Program-made: the position numbers and the translations under genes
Notes under the pieces: generated by a model
Databases searched by the model: none
What the model saw: only the letters and a program-made list of their open reading frames with translations
What the model was told of the DNA's origin: nothing
Shown: in pieces, positions 53,772 through 61,101 of the stretch
How positions within the stretch are numbered: position 1 is the stretch's first letter
Layout: each line of letters begins with the position of its first letter
Assembly (NCBI RefSeq): GCF_021869765.1
Contig: NZ_CP084580.1
Coordinates: forward strand, 4,278,001-4,342,000
From: Chryseobacterium sp. MEBOG06
Lineage (GTDB): Bacteria; Bacteroidota; Bacteroidia; Flavobacteriales; Weeksellaceae
Direction of reading: 5' to 3'
DNA length: 64,000 nucleotides

Positions 53772-53963
53772 CTAAAACGGTTCAAAACATTCATAACTTA
53801 CCAAAACTCTTCCTTTACAACATTCTGGTAAACCATAATAATCTCCGCATGACCTTGGCTGATTAGGACCATAAGGACCATCAGGGCAATTTTCGTTGCA
53901 TCCCCCTATTCCTCCATTGATTGATTTCAGATTTGCTCTGTTTAATTTCTTTGTTTTTTTCAT
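53772..53963 (-). CDS. Bacteriocin-like GG-leader peptide 4, Cys-rich
   Basis: 63 residues. Leader MKKTKKLNRANLKSINGG ends in a double Gly. Core of about 45 residues with six Cys: G-C-N-E-N-C-P-D, R-S-C-G-D-Y-Y-G-L-P-E-C-C-K-G-R-V-L-V-S-Y-E-C-F. The end (V-x-V-S-x-[DE]-C) and S-C-x2-Y-[WY]-x-L match peptides 1 and 2, so the three are one family. A shared 14-base element lies 22-35 bases upstream of the start and suggests that this is the first gene of the peptide operon. Confidence 0.72.
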   Translation of the reverse strand: MKKTKKLNRANLKSINGGIGGCNENCPDGPYGPNQPRSCGDYYGLPECCKGRVLVSYECFEPF

Positions 53964-53984
53964 AATAATTTGATTTAGTTCATT

Positions 53985-53998
53985 TTATAAATATAACA
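53985..53998 (-). promoter_or_regulatory. Shared upstream element of peptide 4
   Basis: TGTTATATTTATAA (minus strand), identical to the element at 54417-54430 before peptide 5. It is T/A-rich and similar to a TAnnTTTG -7 box, but lacks the final G. Confidence 0.45.
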
Positions 53999-54050
53999 AT
54001 TCCTTCCGTTTTAAATGAAAAAATTAATCACAATTGTAAGAATTAATGAA

Positions 54051-54076
54051 AAAAGCACTGTTTTAACAATGCTTTT
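54051..54076. terminator. Terminator-like hairpin between peptides 4 and 5
   Basis: AAAAGCACTGT / ACAATGCTTTT, one mismatch, with a T run on the minus strand. It closely resembles the nadA terminator and probably ends the transcript of peptide 5. Confidence 0.55.
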
Positions 54077-54195
54077 GAATTTTAAAAACTGATTGATCTC
54101 ATTTCAATCCGCCCCAAAATTGGTAGGTTCTGATAATAGATTGGTACTATAAGGTAATAAGGTCGTGCCTCGATCTTTTTTGTAATACTTTGTTT

Positions 54196-54441
54196 TTAAG
54201 CTTCAAGAACCATACAGCTATCTGGTCTGGACGGATCATAAGGGAAAAGATAAAGACAAACTCTATGGCCTTTTAAATCTGTACATACTGCACACCCCTT
54301 GGGTCCGCAGTCCAGATCCACCACACAATTGTCTGTTATACCTCCACTAATAGCTTTTAAGCTTTTCCTGTTTAATTTATGAAAATTTTTTATGATTATT
54401 CTTATTATAGTTAATATTATAAATATAACATTTTTAATCAA
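54196..54441 (-). CDS. Bacteriocin-like GG-leader peptide 5, start uncertain
   Basis: The frame is open from a TTG at 54441 (81 residues), but homology with the other leaders starts at IKNFHKLNRKSLKAISGG, where an ATA at 54391-54393 stands at the place of the usual ATG. The extra 16 residues at the N-terminus (MIKNVIFIILTIIRII) look like translated promoter DNA. The core (about 47 residues) has six Cys (D-N-C-V-V-D-L-D-C-G-P-K-G-C-A-V-C; R-V-C; D-S-C-M-V) and its own pattern. It may use an ATA, ATC or the TTG start, or may be silenced. Confidence 0.5.
   Translation of the reverse strand: MIKNVIFIILTIIRIIIKNFHKLNRKSLKAISGGITDNCVVDLDCGPKGCAVCTDLKGHRVCLYLFPYDPSRPDSCMVLEA
54417..54430 (-). promoter_or_regulatory. 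Shared upstream element of peptide 5
   Basis: TGTTATATTTATAA on the minus strand, identical to 53985-53998. It overlaps the TTG-based extension of peptide 5, which argues against that start. Confidence 0.45.
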
Positions 54442-54624
54442 TTAAACCAATAAGACAAGTATATATTTCTCTTAAAAAGGAAATATATAATATTGTATTA
54501 AAAAATTTGTTATTTGAAAATTTCATCATGTTACAATGAATTTATTAAAAAACATATCAGATATTTCTGCCCTGAAATCACCTATTTCATGCATATCTTC
54601 TGTTGCTATTTTCATAACTCCAAC

Positions 54625-54842
54625 GACTGTCCCACAAAAATATCTGCTGGAAAATCCTGATAAAAAGGTTTATTCTAGGGACAGCACATCCTGTAAAATT
54701 CCCTGATGCCGTAGAAAAAGCAATTCATATCTCGATTGAAATTCCGGAATCTCTGAACGACCTTATGAAAAAGGAGAAAAAAACTATTGAAATAAATTCA
54801 GATTTTGAAGAATTAAAACGATTTTTGCTGGGTAAAATTTAA
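54625..54842 (+). pseudogene. Threonine synthase (thrC) 3'-end remnant, frameshifted
   Basis: From about 54680 to the TAA at 54840-54842 the frame reads LGTAHPVKFPDAVEKA, then I-E-I-P-E-S-L-N-D-L-M-K-K-E-K-K-T-I-E-I-N-S-D-F-E-E-L-K-R-F-L-L-G, the C-terminus of threonine synthase. Just upstream, in another frame, K-Y-L-L-E-N-P-D-K-K (about 54639-54668) is the expected preceding segment, so a small deletion of about 2 bases lies near 54670. The catalytic part of the enzyme is missing. The folB gene starts 4 bases after this fragment's stop. Confidence 0.7.
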
Positions 54843-54846
54843 GACA

Positions 54847-55215
54847 ATGAGCAAAATATATCTTGAAGATGTAAAAATATATGCCTACCATGGTGTTCTT
54901 CCTGAAGAAAACATTATCGGAACGTATTACATTCTTAATGTGGAACTTCATACCGATCTTTGGAAAGCCGCAGAATCTGATGATCTGAGTGATACGATAA
55001 GCTATGCAGACATTAATGATATTCTACATCATGAAATGAAAGTAAAATCAAAGCTTCTGGAACATGTTGCAGGAAGGATCATTTCAAAGATTCAAAACAG
55101 CTTTGCACAGATCAGCTATATTAAATTAAAAATTACCAAAACCGCTCCCCCGATGCAGGGTGAGATGAAAGGCGCCAGTATTGAACTGGAAAAGAGCTTT
55201 AAACCGGAAAATTAG
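54847..55215 (+). CDS. folB: Dihydroneopterin aldolase FolB
   Basis: 122 residues, the standard size. It cuts dihydroneopterin to 6-hydroxymethyl-dihydropterin in folate synthesis, the step before FolK. Typical text: I-Y-L-E-D-V-K-I-Y-A-Y-H-G-V-L-P-E-E (catalytic Glu near 21-22), S-D-D-L-S-D-T-I-S-Y-A-D-I (about 44-56), L-L-E-H-V-A and the active-site Lys in L-K-I-T-K-T-A-P-P (about 97-105). Confidence 0.93.
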   Translation: MSKIYLEDVKIYAYHGVLPEENIIGTYYILNVELHTDLWKAAESDDLSDTISYADINDILHHEMKVKSKLLEHVAGRIISKIQNSFAQISYIKLKITKTAPPMQGEMKGASIELEKSFKPEN

Positions 55216-55250
55216 AATTCAAATTTTCATTCATAAAAAAACATCACAAA

Positions 55251-56615
55251 TTGAAATCCGCTACACTATTATTTCTAGTAATTTTTATCAATGCTTTCGG
55301 CCAGACCGGTGTTGATAATCAATTGGCAAGCTATAACTTTCCAAAGATCAGATCAAGTATTACTATGCCGGTAACAATTCCCCTTTCGGAACTAAGCAAT
55401 ATGATCAATGCTTCTGTAAAAGATCTTATTTATCAGGATGACTCTTATACAGATAATAATAACGATCAGTTTAAAGTGAAAGTATGGAAAACAAGACCTA
55501 TCCGTCTTGTAGGAGGAACCAGCCAGAATCTTCTGATTGAAGTCCCTTTAAAAATATGGGCAGAAAAAGGCATTGGTACTTTGGGGGTATATACCTATCA
55601 GAATACAACGTTTGAAACGGTAATGTCTTTTAATACGACAGTTACTTTTAAAAATAACTGGACTATTACTACCAATACACAGCCTAATGGATTCCGATGG
55701 GTTACAAAACCTGTACTTGACTATGGAAAAATACAGATTCCTATTACTTCTATTGTTGAAAAGAGCCTAAAAGAACAACAGGAAAAATTCTGCAAAACCA
55801 TAGATCAGCAGATGGCTACCCAGCTGAATTTTCAGCAATATGCTTTAATGGCATGGAATACCTTTCTGCAGCCCTTCAATATTTCGGAGGAATATAATAC
55901 TTGGCTGAAAGTAAGCCCCATAAGCGTCAATATTACTCCTTTAAAATTCTATGCAAATCAGATTAATGCCACCTTAGGAGTTGACATCTATTCCGAGACT
56001 TTTACCGGAAGTAAGCCGGCAGCTTCTTTACCGGTAACAACAGTTTCAAATTTTAATCCCACTCCTACCGTTGCAGATAATTTTGTTTTGCAGACCACGG
56101 CCAATATTCCTTTTACGGAAGCAAGCAGCATGGCCAGAAAAACGTTTTTAAATAAAGAATTTGATATACGTGACTCTAAGGTAAAAGTAACCGATATAAG
56201 AGTGTATGGTGTTGATAACAGAGTGGTTATTGAAGCACAGACTGATGGGTATATAAAAGGAACCTCTATTATTTCCGGAATTCCTGTCTATGATGAAGCT
56301 AAAAGAAAAATTGTTTTATCAGAAACCAAGTTTAAGCTGAAAACCACTAATATTTTATATAAAACAGCCTCTCTTCTATTTCAGGGGAAAATTGTAAAAA
56401 TGATTGAAGAGGAATACGGTATCCCAACACAGGAACTGGAAGAAACCTCAAGAAAGAGCATTGAAGATGCTTTTAATAAAGAATATTATAAAGGATTAAA
56501 GATGAACGGAAAAGTTTTCAATCTTAAACCCAGTAAAATTTTGCTAAGCGACACAGGAATTACTGCTGTTATTGACACCAATGCTTCGCTAAAACTACTT
56601 GTCAACGGATTTTAA
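55251..56615 (+). CDS. DUF4403 family protein, exported
   Basis: 454 residues from a TTG start (KSATLLFLVIFINAFG signal peptide). The body matches the DUF4403 family: S-S-I-T-M-P-V-T-I-P-L-S-E-L-S-N-M-I-N near 30-48, the K-V-W-K-T-R-P-I-R-L segment near 78-87, and two similar halves each with beta-rich I-T-P-L-K-F-Y-like text. The family is common in Bacteroidota and has no known function. It is secreted to periplasm or outer membrane. It starts 35 bases after folB. Confidence 0.8.
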   Translation: MKSATLLFLVIFINAFGQTGVDNQLASYNFPKIRSSITMPVTIPLSELSNMINASVKDLIYQDDSYTDNNNDQFKVKVWKTRPIRLVGGTSQNLLIEVPLKIWAEKGIGTLGVYTYQNTTFETVMSFNTTVTFKNNWTITTNTQPNGFRWVTKPVLDYGKIQIPITSIVEKSLKEQQEKFCKTIDQQMATQLNFQQYALMAWNTFLQPFNISEEYNTWLKVSPISVNITPLKFYANQINATLGVDIYSETFTGSKPAASLPVTTVSNFNPTPTVADNFVLQTTANIPFTEASSMARKTFLNKEFDIRDSKVKVTDIRVYGVDNRVVIEAQTDGYIKGTSIISGIPVYDEAKRKIVLSETKFKLKTTNILYKTASLLFQGKIVKMIEEEYGIPTQELEETSRKSIEDAFNKEYYKGLKMNGKVFNLKPSKILLSDTGITAVIDTNASLKLLVNGF

Positions 56616-56647
56616 AACTAATAATAAACAAAAACTAATAACCAGAA

Positions 56648-57145
56648 ATGAAAAATATTTTAAATATTGTTGAATACAATAAGGCTACACGTGGAATCAG
56701 ATTCCTCAATTATATTATTGATCTCTTTGTTTTGATAGTGATCAATTATATTATTACGAATGTTTTTGGTATTCTTTATGAACTAACATCTATCGAGCTC
56801 TTCTACTTATATAATCACGGAGGAGTTTTTTGGGAACTCTTTATTGGCAACTTTAACTCTCTTATTTATTATTTTCTGATGGAAAACTATCTAAATGGAA
56901 GAAGTGTTTCAAAATATATCACCGGAACCAAAGTAATCAGTATAGATGGGACAAAGCCAAGCACCCAGCAGATTTTTTATAGAAGTCTTTCCAGAATTGT
57001 ACCATTTGATGCACTCTCATTTCTCGGTATGAATGGCTGGCATGACAGTTGGAGTGAAACAAGAGTTGTTAACATCAAAAATTATGAGACTGAAAGACAG
57101 GCAAAAAGCGAAATTGACTCTCTTGGAAAGAAAGAAATTGCTTAA
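56648..57145 (+). CDS. RDD family membrane protein
   Basis: 165 residues with three hydrophobic segments (about 20-40, 58-78, 103-125). The family name motif is seen as R-F-L-N-Y-I-I-D-L-F (Arg, Asp pattern) near 18-27, and N-G-R-S-V-S-K-Y-I-T-G-T-K-V-I near 81-95 is the second motif. RDD proteins are small membrane proteins of unclear function, suggested to be transporters. It follows the DUF4403 gene at 32 bases and could be in the same transcript. Confidence 0.85.
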   Translation: MKNILNIVEYNKATRGIRFLNYIIDLFVLIVINYIITNVFGILYELTSIELFYLYNHGGVFWELFIGNFNSLIYYFLMENYLNGRSVSKYITGTKVISIDGTKPSTQQIFYRSLSRIVPFDALSFLGMNGWHDSWSETRVVNIKNYETERQAKSEIDSLGKKEIA

Positions 57146-57151
57146 AAATTT

Positions 57152-57180
57152 TTGTTCATAAAGAAATTTTACTATATTTG
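57152..57180 (+). promoter_or_regulatory. Promoter of tRNA-Cys
   Basis: TTG at 57152-57154 and TATATTTG at 57173-57180 (exact TAnnTTTG) are 18 bases apart. Transcription would begin about 15-20 bases before the tRNA. Confidence 0.65.
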
Positions 57181-57203
57181 CACACCTCAAAAATGGTAAA
57201 AAT

Positions 57204-57274
57204 GGTACTTTGGCCGAGCGGCTAGGCAGTGGTCTGCAACACCATCTACAGCGGTTCGAATCCGCTAGGTACCT
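57204..57274 (+). tRNA. tRNA-Cys (anticodon GCA)
   Basis: The 71-base sequence folds into a full cloverleaf. Acceptor GGTACTT pairs with AGGTACC (one G-T), the discriminator base is T as expected for Cys, the anticodon arm is GTGGT-CTGCAAC-ACCAT with GCA, and the T arm is GCGG-TTCGAAT-CCGC with the conserved TTCGA. The 3' CCA is not encoded. It has its own promoter and terminator. Confidence 0.97.
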
Positions 57275-57277
57275 CAT

Positions 57278-57311
57278 AAAAAACCTCTAATTTATTTTAG
57301 AGGTTTTTTTA
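57278..57311 (+). terminator. Terminator after tRNA-Cys
   Basis: AAAAAACCTCTAA pairs with TTAGAGGTTTTTT, followed by more T. Confidence 0.85.
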
Positions 57312-57364
57312 TTTTTATAGATGGCCACAAATGCACGAATTTTTGGATCAGATCCAAAATTTGG

Positions 57365-57717
57365 GATCAGGTGCAAAAGTTGGGGGCTACGCAAAAAGTT
57401 TGGTTAATCTGAATAAAAAAAATGATCTGTCCTTCACCCCTCTGAGCTGCATCCTAAAGTTTTTGATTTTAGCATTGAAAGATTCAGCCGCTGCGTTAGT
57501 GCTTCTTTTATCAAAATAATTTAGAATATCTCTGTAATGATGGATTATGGTCTTTCTTCAAAATAAATATGAAGTTCAGCAGAATGTTCTTCTGCTTTGA
57601 GGATATCAAAGTGTTCAACTAGAAATTCTGGAAGTAAAAATTTTAGAAGATCTTAATCGCTTAGCATAAGACAAAAATATAACCAGTAAACATTCCCCTC
57701 AACTTTTGAGACTGATC
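57365..57717 (-). mobile_element. ISAon1-type (ISL3-like) insertion-sequence remnant
   Basis: A 353-base element bounded by imperfect inverted ends: GATCAGGTGCAAAAGTTGGGG at 57365-57386 and, inverted, CCCCTCAACTTTTGAGACTGATC at 57695-57717. On the minus strand between them lie pieces of an ISAon1-type transposase. A full element is several times this size, so most of the inside has been deleted. With both ends kept it could still be moved by a related transposase. Confidence 0.7.
57387..57660 (-). pseudogene. Transposase fragments, internally deleted
   Basis: Minus strand: DLLKFLLPEFLVEHFDIL, then K-A-E-E-H-S-A-E-L-H-I-Y-F-E-E-R-P, is the N-terminal region of ISAon1-family transposases (stop at 57545-57547). 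Directly after it, Y-F-D-K-R-S-T-N-A-A-A-E-S-F-N-A-K-I-K and F-R-M-Q-L-R-G-V-K-D-R-S-F-F-L-F-R-L-T-K-L-F-A is the C-terminus, with stop at 57387-57389. The central catalytic part is absent. Confidence 0.75.
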
Positions 57718-57796
57718 CAGTATATCTCTAATTTATTTCAAATGAAGTGAATTAAATTCCATTTACCAATAACACCATCATGGAGGGCAAAAAAAA

Positions 57797-57850
57797 ATCC
57801 TCGGAAATTCCGAGGATAAAAACTAATAACCATGAAAACTCAAATTAAAC
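57797..57850 (+). promoter_or_regulatory. Hairpin plus short ORF element A
   Basis: A perfect palindrome (ATCCTCGGAA and complement, 57797-57817) is followed by AAAAACTAATAACCATG, an A-rich start context, then a 22-codon ORF (MKTQIKHELCLYIEKSCQDF...) ending near 57900. The hairpin could also be a terminator on the minus strand because A8 precedes it. Confidence 0.35.
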
Positions 57851-58235
57851 ATGAGTTGTGTTTGTATATTGAAAAATCGTGCCAAGATTTCGATTTTTGA
57901 AAAAAAAAATCAATTTATATCCTCAAAGAAAAATTACACATTTAATCATTTCTTTCTATTTTCATTATATCATTTAAAACACATATATAATTATTTATAA
58001 TTAATTTAAATAAATTCAAAACACCAGCAGAATCCTTGAAAAAAAAATAATTCATTTTTTTTTAAAATAAAATTCACATTTAAAAATGAAAAATTCTCTA
58101 ATAATTAATATGAGCTATAAATTAAAGAATATGGCAGAAAAATGATGCCTGTCAGAAATTACTGCCATTACATAATAAGATAGCGTTTGAAAAAAAAATT
58201 AAGTAATTTTTATTAGCAGCAAAATACCAGAAATA

Positions 58236-58285
58236 AAAAAGCCTCCAAAAAGGAGGCCTCAAAAAACACAAATGATGAAAAAAAA
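58236..58285 (+). repeat. Hairpin-ATGATG element, copy 1
   Basis: AAAAAGCCTCC-AAAAA-GGAGGCCTC, then AAAAAACACAAATGATGAAAAAAA. A nearly identical copy lies at 59582-59630, in the same direction, on the other side of the glycosyltransferase. The ORF from its ATG is only seven codons. Confidence 0.6.
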
Positions 58286-58711
58286 ATTATTATAAATAAA
58301 TTTATTCCGTTACTTATTATACTCCAAAGTTATACTACTGTTTATTTTTATTTTATGATTAGACTCATATTATATTACGATTATCCAAACCGCCATGCCA
58401 GTATAAAAACATAAGTTTGTTTTTTTGATTTGATCACCAGTTACTCATTTTGCTACGATTCTATTTATCAAATAACGCAGTATTACTATTTTTCATTTAA
58501 TTTTTTTTAAGATATATTAAATTATCAAAATAAAATCAACCAATCTCATCTAATTCAGTATTATTTTAACAATACAACAATCATAAAATAAACCTACAAG
58601 ATAATTGTTAATCTTAAAATATATTAAAAAAAAACAATATACACTATGATCAAGGATATGTTTTTACGGTATAATATTTTTTAATTTTACGGTAAATTAA
58701 TTCAACATATC

Positions 58712-59542
58712 GTGATAAGTTTCTCTGTACTTATAGCCAACTATAACAATGGAAAGTATTTTAAGGAGTGCTACAACTCTTTAATGGATCAAACCTATGG
58801 AAATTGGGAAGTTGTAATCATTGATGACGCCTCTACAGATGATTCGGTAGAAATTATACAATCACTGATCAAAGATAATCCGCGATTTAAGCTTTATCAT
58901 AATTCAACAAATCAGGGATGTGGCTTCACCAAAAGGGAATGCATAAAATATGCAGAGGGAGAAATATGCGCCTTCTTAGACCCGGACGATGCACTTTATC
59001 CGCAAGCACTGGAACTGACCGCTCTTGAGTTCTATCATAGAAATGATATTGTAGCCACTTATTCGCAAATGATGCTATGTAATGAATACCTTAACCCAGA
59101 TAAGATCTATCCAGGAACAAAACAAATTTATAACAATCAGTTTTTCTTCAATTGCCCAATCCAATTTGCCCATTTCTTTGCTTTCAAAAAAGAAGTTTAT
59201 TGGAAAACATCGGGTATCAATCCTAAATTAAAAAATGCTGTAGATCAGGATCTTTATTTAAAAATTCTGGAACATGGCGACATCAGATACATCAAAGAAC
59301 CTCTATACCTATACAGACTTCACTCTAATGGAATTTCTCAGCACAATGCCAAGCAAAGTGCAAAAGAATCCTTCGCAAGAGTGATTCATGAAGCTATGAA
59401 AAGAAGAGGTCTTCGAAAAATAAACAATAAAAACGTTCCAGAAAAATTTACAGATTCAAAAGAGATCTATGAACTGCTGAATTACCAAACTCACAAGCTT
59501 CATCGTTTGATTAACAAGATAAAAGTTTCTCTCAATATCTAG
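58712..59542 (+). CDS. Glycosyltransferase family 2
   Basis: 276 residues from a GTG start, with ISFSVLIANYNNGKYFKEC at the N-terminus. GT-A fold features: S-V-L-I-A-N-Y-N-N (about 5-13), V-V-I-I-D-D-A-S-T-D-D-S (about 34-45, nucleotide-sugar binding) and the metal-binding F-L-D-P-D-D-A (about 88-94), with A-V-D-Q-D-L-Y-L-K-I-L (about 193-203) as the acceptor-side/catalytic region. It transfers a sugar to an unknown acceptor, perhaps a surface glycan. No other glycan gene is adjacent. It stands alone in AT-rich DNA between two copies of a hairpin element. Confidence 0.92.
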   Translation: MISFSVLIANYNNGKYFKECYNSLMDQTYGNWEVVIIDDASTDDSVEIIQSLIKDNPRFKLYHNSTNQGCGFTKRECIKYAEGEICAFLDPDDALYPQALELTALEFYHRNDIVATYSQMMLCNEYLNPDKIYPGTKQIYNNQFFFNCPIQFAHFFAFKKEVYWKTSGINPKLKNAVDQDLYLKILEHGDIRYIKEPLYLYRLHSNGISQHNAKQSAKESFARVIHEAMKRRGLRKINNKNVPEKFTDSKEIYELLNYQTHKLHRLINKIKVSLNI

Positions 59543-59581
59543 CGGCAAATTTATCAGTCATCTTATATTCCCTTCTAAATA

Positions 59582-59630
59582 GAAAAGCCTCCCAAAGAGG
59601 AGGCCTAAAAAACACAAATGATGAAAAAAA
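59582..59630 (+). repeat. Hairpin-ATGATG element, copy 2
   Basis: GAAAAGCCTCCCAAAGAGGAGGCCT, then AAAAAACACAAATGATGAAAAAAA, nearly identical to copy 1 at 58236. Both lie in the same direction, about 1.35 kb apart. Confidence 0.6.
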
Positions 59631-59734
59631 TCTATTTAGAAAAATCCAAACAGAATATTGTTGGATTATTTACTTTTTTATCTGTTCTTCTCTTAAAAAG
59701 AGGTCACCCTATTAAAGTAAACAACTACTTATAG
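59618..59734 (+). CDS. Possible 38-residue peptide following hairpin copy 2
   Basis: MMKKIYLEKSKQNIVGLFTF continues with L-S-V-L-L-L-K-R-G-H-P-I-K-V-N-N-Y-L. It has one hydrophobic stretch (NIVGLFTFLSVLLL) that could span a membrane. No family is recognised. Copy 1 of the element has no equivalent ORF (seven codons), so coding is doubtful. Confidence 0.25.
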   Translation: MMKKIYLEKSKQNIVGLFTFLSVLLLKRGHPIKVNNYL

Positions 59735-59803
59735 CTCTATATTGATTCAAATTCTCATGCAGAGAATCTGTAAAAGTAGATGTGTCTTTTATCTTACATC
59801 ATA

Positions 59804-60238
59804 TTATTCTTCCCAAATAATAGGGATATATACTGTAATATATCCATCTGCATCTACGTTGGCTTCAGAAACAGTAGCAATTATTGTTCCATAACCTACC
59901 CAGTGACCTTGCCCCTGTCTGCCTGAAAAAGAATATACGCCTGCAGGTATTTCTTCAGAATACTGAGGAAGTAATACAGAGCCATCACTGTAGTAGATTT
60001 CTCCAGTACATGTATTTTCAGCAGTAAAACCATCCAGATCATGAGTTCCAGATAGCATTTTCGTTCCATCTTTTGCAAGAAGGCCGTAGCGGATTTTAAA
60101 TGTTTGGGCTTTAGTTTGTTTGTTATGCATTTCAGAACAAACTCCAGAAGGTACCTCTATAAGATCTCTGGAAGAAAACGAAGTTGCAACGGCTAGTACT
60201 CCTACAAAAGCCGAAACTGTAAAAATTGATTTTTTCAT
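59804..60238 (-). CDS. Hypothetical exported protein
   Basis: 144 residues with a signal peptide (KSIFTVSAFVGVLAVATSFS). The mature part is beta-rich with two Cys (S-G-V-C-S-E-M and E-N-T-C-T-G-E) that may pair. It ends I-P-I-I-W-E-E. I recognise no family. It is a single gene, flanked by AT-rich spacers, 261 bases after the glycosyltransferase. Confidence 0.6.
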   Translation of the reverse strand: MKKSIFTVSAFVGVLAVATSFSSRDLIEVPSGVCSEMHNKQTKAQTFKIRYGLLAKDGTKMLSGTHDLDGFTAENTCTGEIYYSDGSVLLPQYSEEIPAGVYSFSGRQGQGHWVGYGTIIATVSEANVDADGYITVYIPIIWEE

Positions 60239-60501
60239 ATTAAAAAAATTTGGTTCTCAAAAATAGTCAACTTATATGAATTCAATGAAAATTATTAGTG
60301 AACTATAAATTATAAATATTTATTTTTTACAATTCAAATATCCCCAGGGCGACCATGAACAGGAGAAAAATTGGCAAAAAAGGATCAGTAACGAAACTAT
60401 CTGATTTTTTTTTAACACTTATTAACTGAAATTTGGCTCTATAATTGAAAATAAAACTAAAATTAAAGCCGTTTTGGTTTAAGCTTATTAAAATTTGAAT
60501 T

Positions 60502-61044
60502 ATGAACAAGATAGTATTAGCAGGGATTTTATCCGTTTTTTTATTAACGGCCTGCAAGAAAGATGACAGGACAGCTGAAAAGTCACTAGAAGAACAAAAG
60601 CTTGAGTTTCAAGCGAGACAGCTTGACATAGAAAAGCAAAAGCTAGCTATTGAAAAAGAAAGACTGGTATACGAAGTTCAGAAAAAGGCGGACAGTATCT
60701 CAGAAACTAAAAAAGCAAAGGCTACCGCTGAAAGTAATTCAAAACCACAGGTAATCAGAGAAACAAGAACTGTATACAGAGACAGAAATTCCAATTCAGG
60801 AAACAATGGTGCGTATGCAGATAATGGAAACAGCGCTTCACAAGGAACTACTAAAAAGAAGGGTATGAGTAAAGCAGCCAAAGGAACTATCATTGGGACC
60901 GTAGGAGGTGCGGCTGTAGGTGCCATTGTTGCGAAGAACAACAGAGGTTTAGGTGCTGTAATCGGAGGTGTAGTAGGTGGTGCTACAGGTTATACAATCG
61001 GTAGATCAAAAGATAGAAAAGACGGAAGAGTACAACCCCGCTAG
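60502..61044 (+). CDS. Glycine-zipper lipoprotein (YMGG-like)
   Basis: 180 residues. The signal peptide ends at LLTAC (lipobox, Cys18). A coiled, charged segment (about 28-75; E-E-Q-K-L-E-F-Q-A-R-Q-L-D-I-E-K-Q-K) is followed by an Asn/Ser linker and a glycine-zipper membrane region (A-K-G-T-I-I-G-T-V-G-G-A-A-V-G-A-I-V and G-A-V-I-G-G-V-V-G-G-A-T-G-Y-T-I-G, about 125-165). Such proteins sit in the outer membrane or envelope; function unclear. Confidence 0.8.
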   Translation: MNKIVLAGILSVFLLTACKKDDRTAEKSLEEQKLEFQARQLDIEKQKLAIEKERLVYEVQKKADSISETKKAKATAESNSKPQVIRETRTVYRDRNSNSGNNGAYADNGNSASQGTTKKKGMSKAAKGTIIGTVGGAAVGAIVAKNNRGLGAVIGGVVGGATGYTIGRSKDRKDGRVQPR

Positions 61045-61069
61045 ACTATTTTTTACTATAATATATAAT

Positions 61070-61101
61070 AAAGATTGCTTATTTTTAAGCAATCTTTTTT
61101 T
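61070..61101 (+). terminator. Terminator after the glycine-zipper gene
   Basis: AAAGATTGCTTA and TAAGCAATCTTT (12-base arms, 4-base loop) end in seven T; the next gene's ATG directly follows. Confidence 0.8.

Larger units (their letters stand above)
57718..58711. other. AT-rich noncoding stretch with hairpin elements
   Basis: About 1 kb without a credible gene. It contains two hairpin-plus-ATG elements (57797-57850 and 58236-58285), very AT-rich DNA with long A and T runs, and TTTTACGGTA twice (near 58661 and 58685) before the glycosyltransferase. I see no RNA gene that I can name. Confidence 0.5.

Noticed and set aside
57331..57519. Plus-strand 62-codon ORF
   Set aside because: It lies within the IS remnant; the minus strand there reads as a known transposase C-terminus, so this is an antisense shadow.
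58081..58711. A protein-coding or known RNA gene in the AT-rich gap
   Set aside because: Frames are short and of low complexity, and I could not match the text to a known RNA family by eye.
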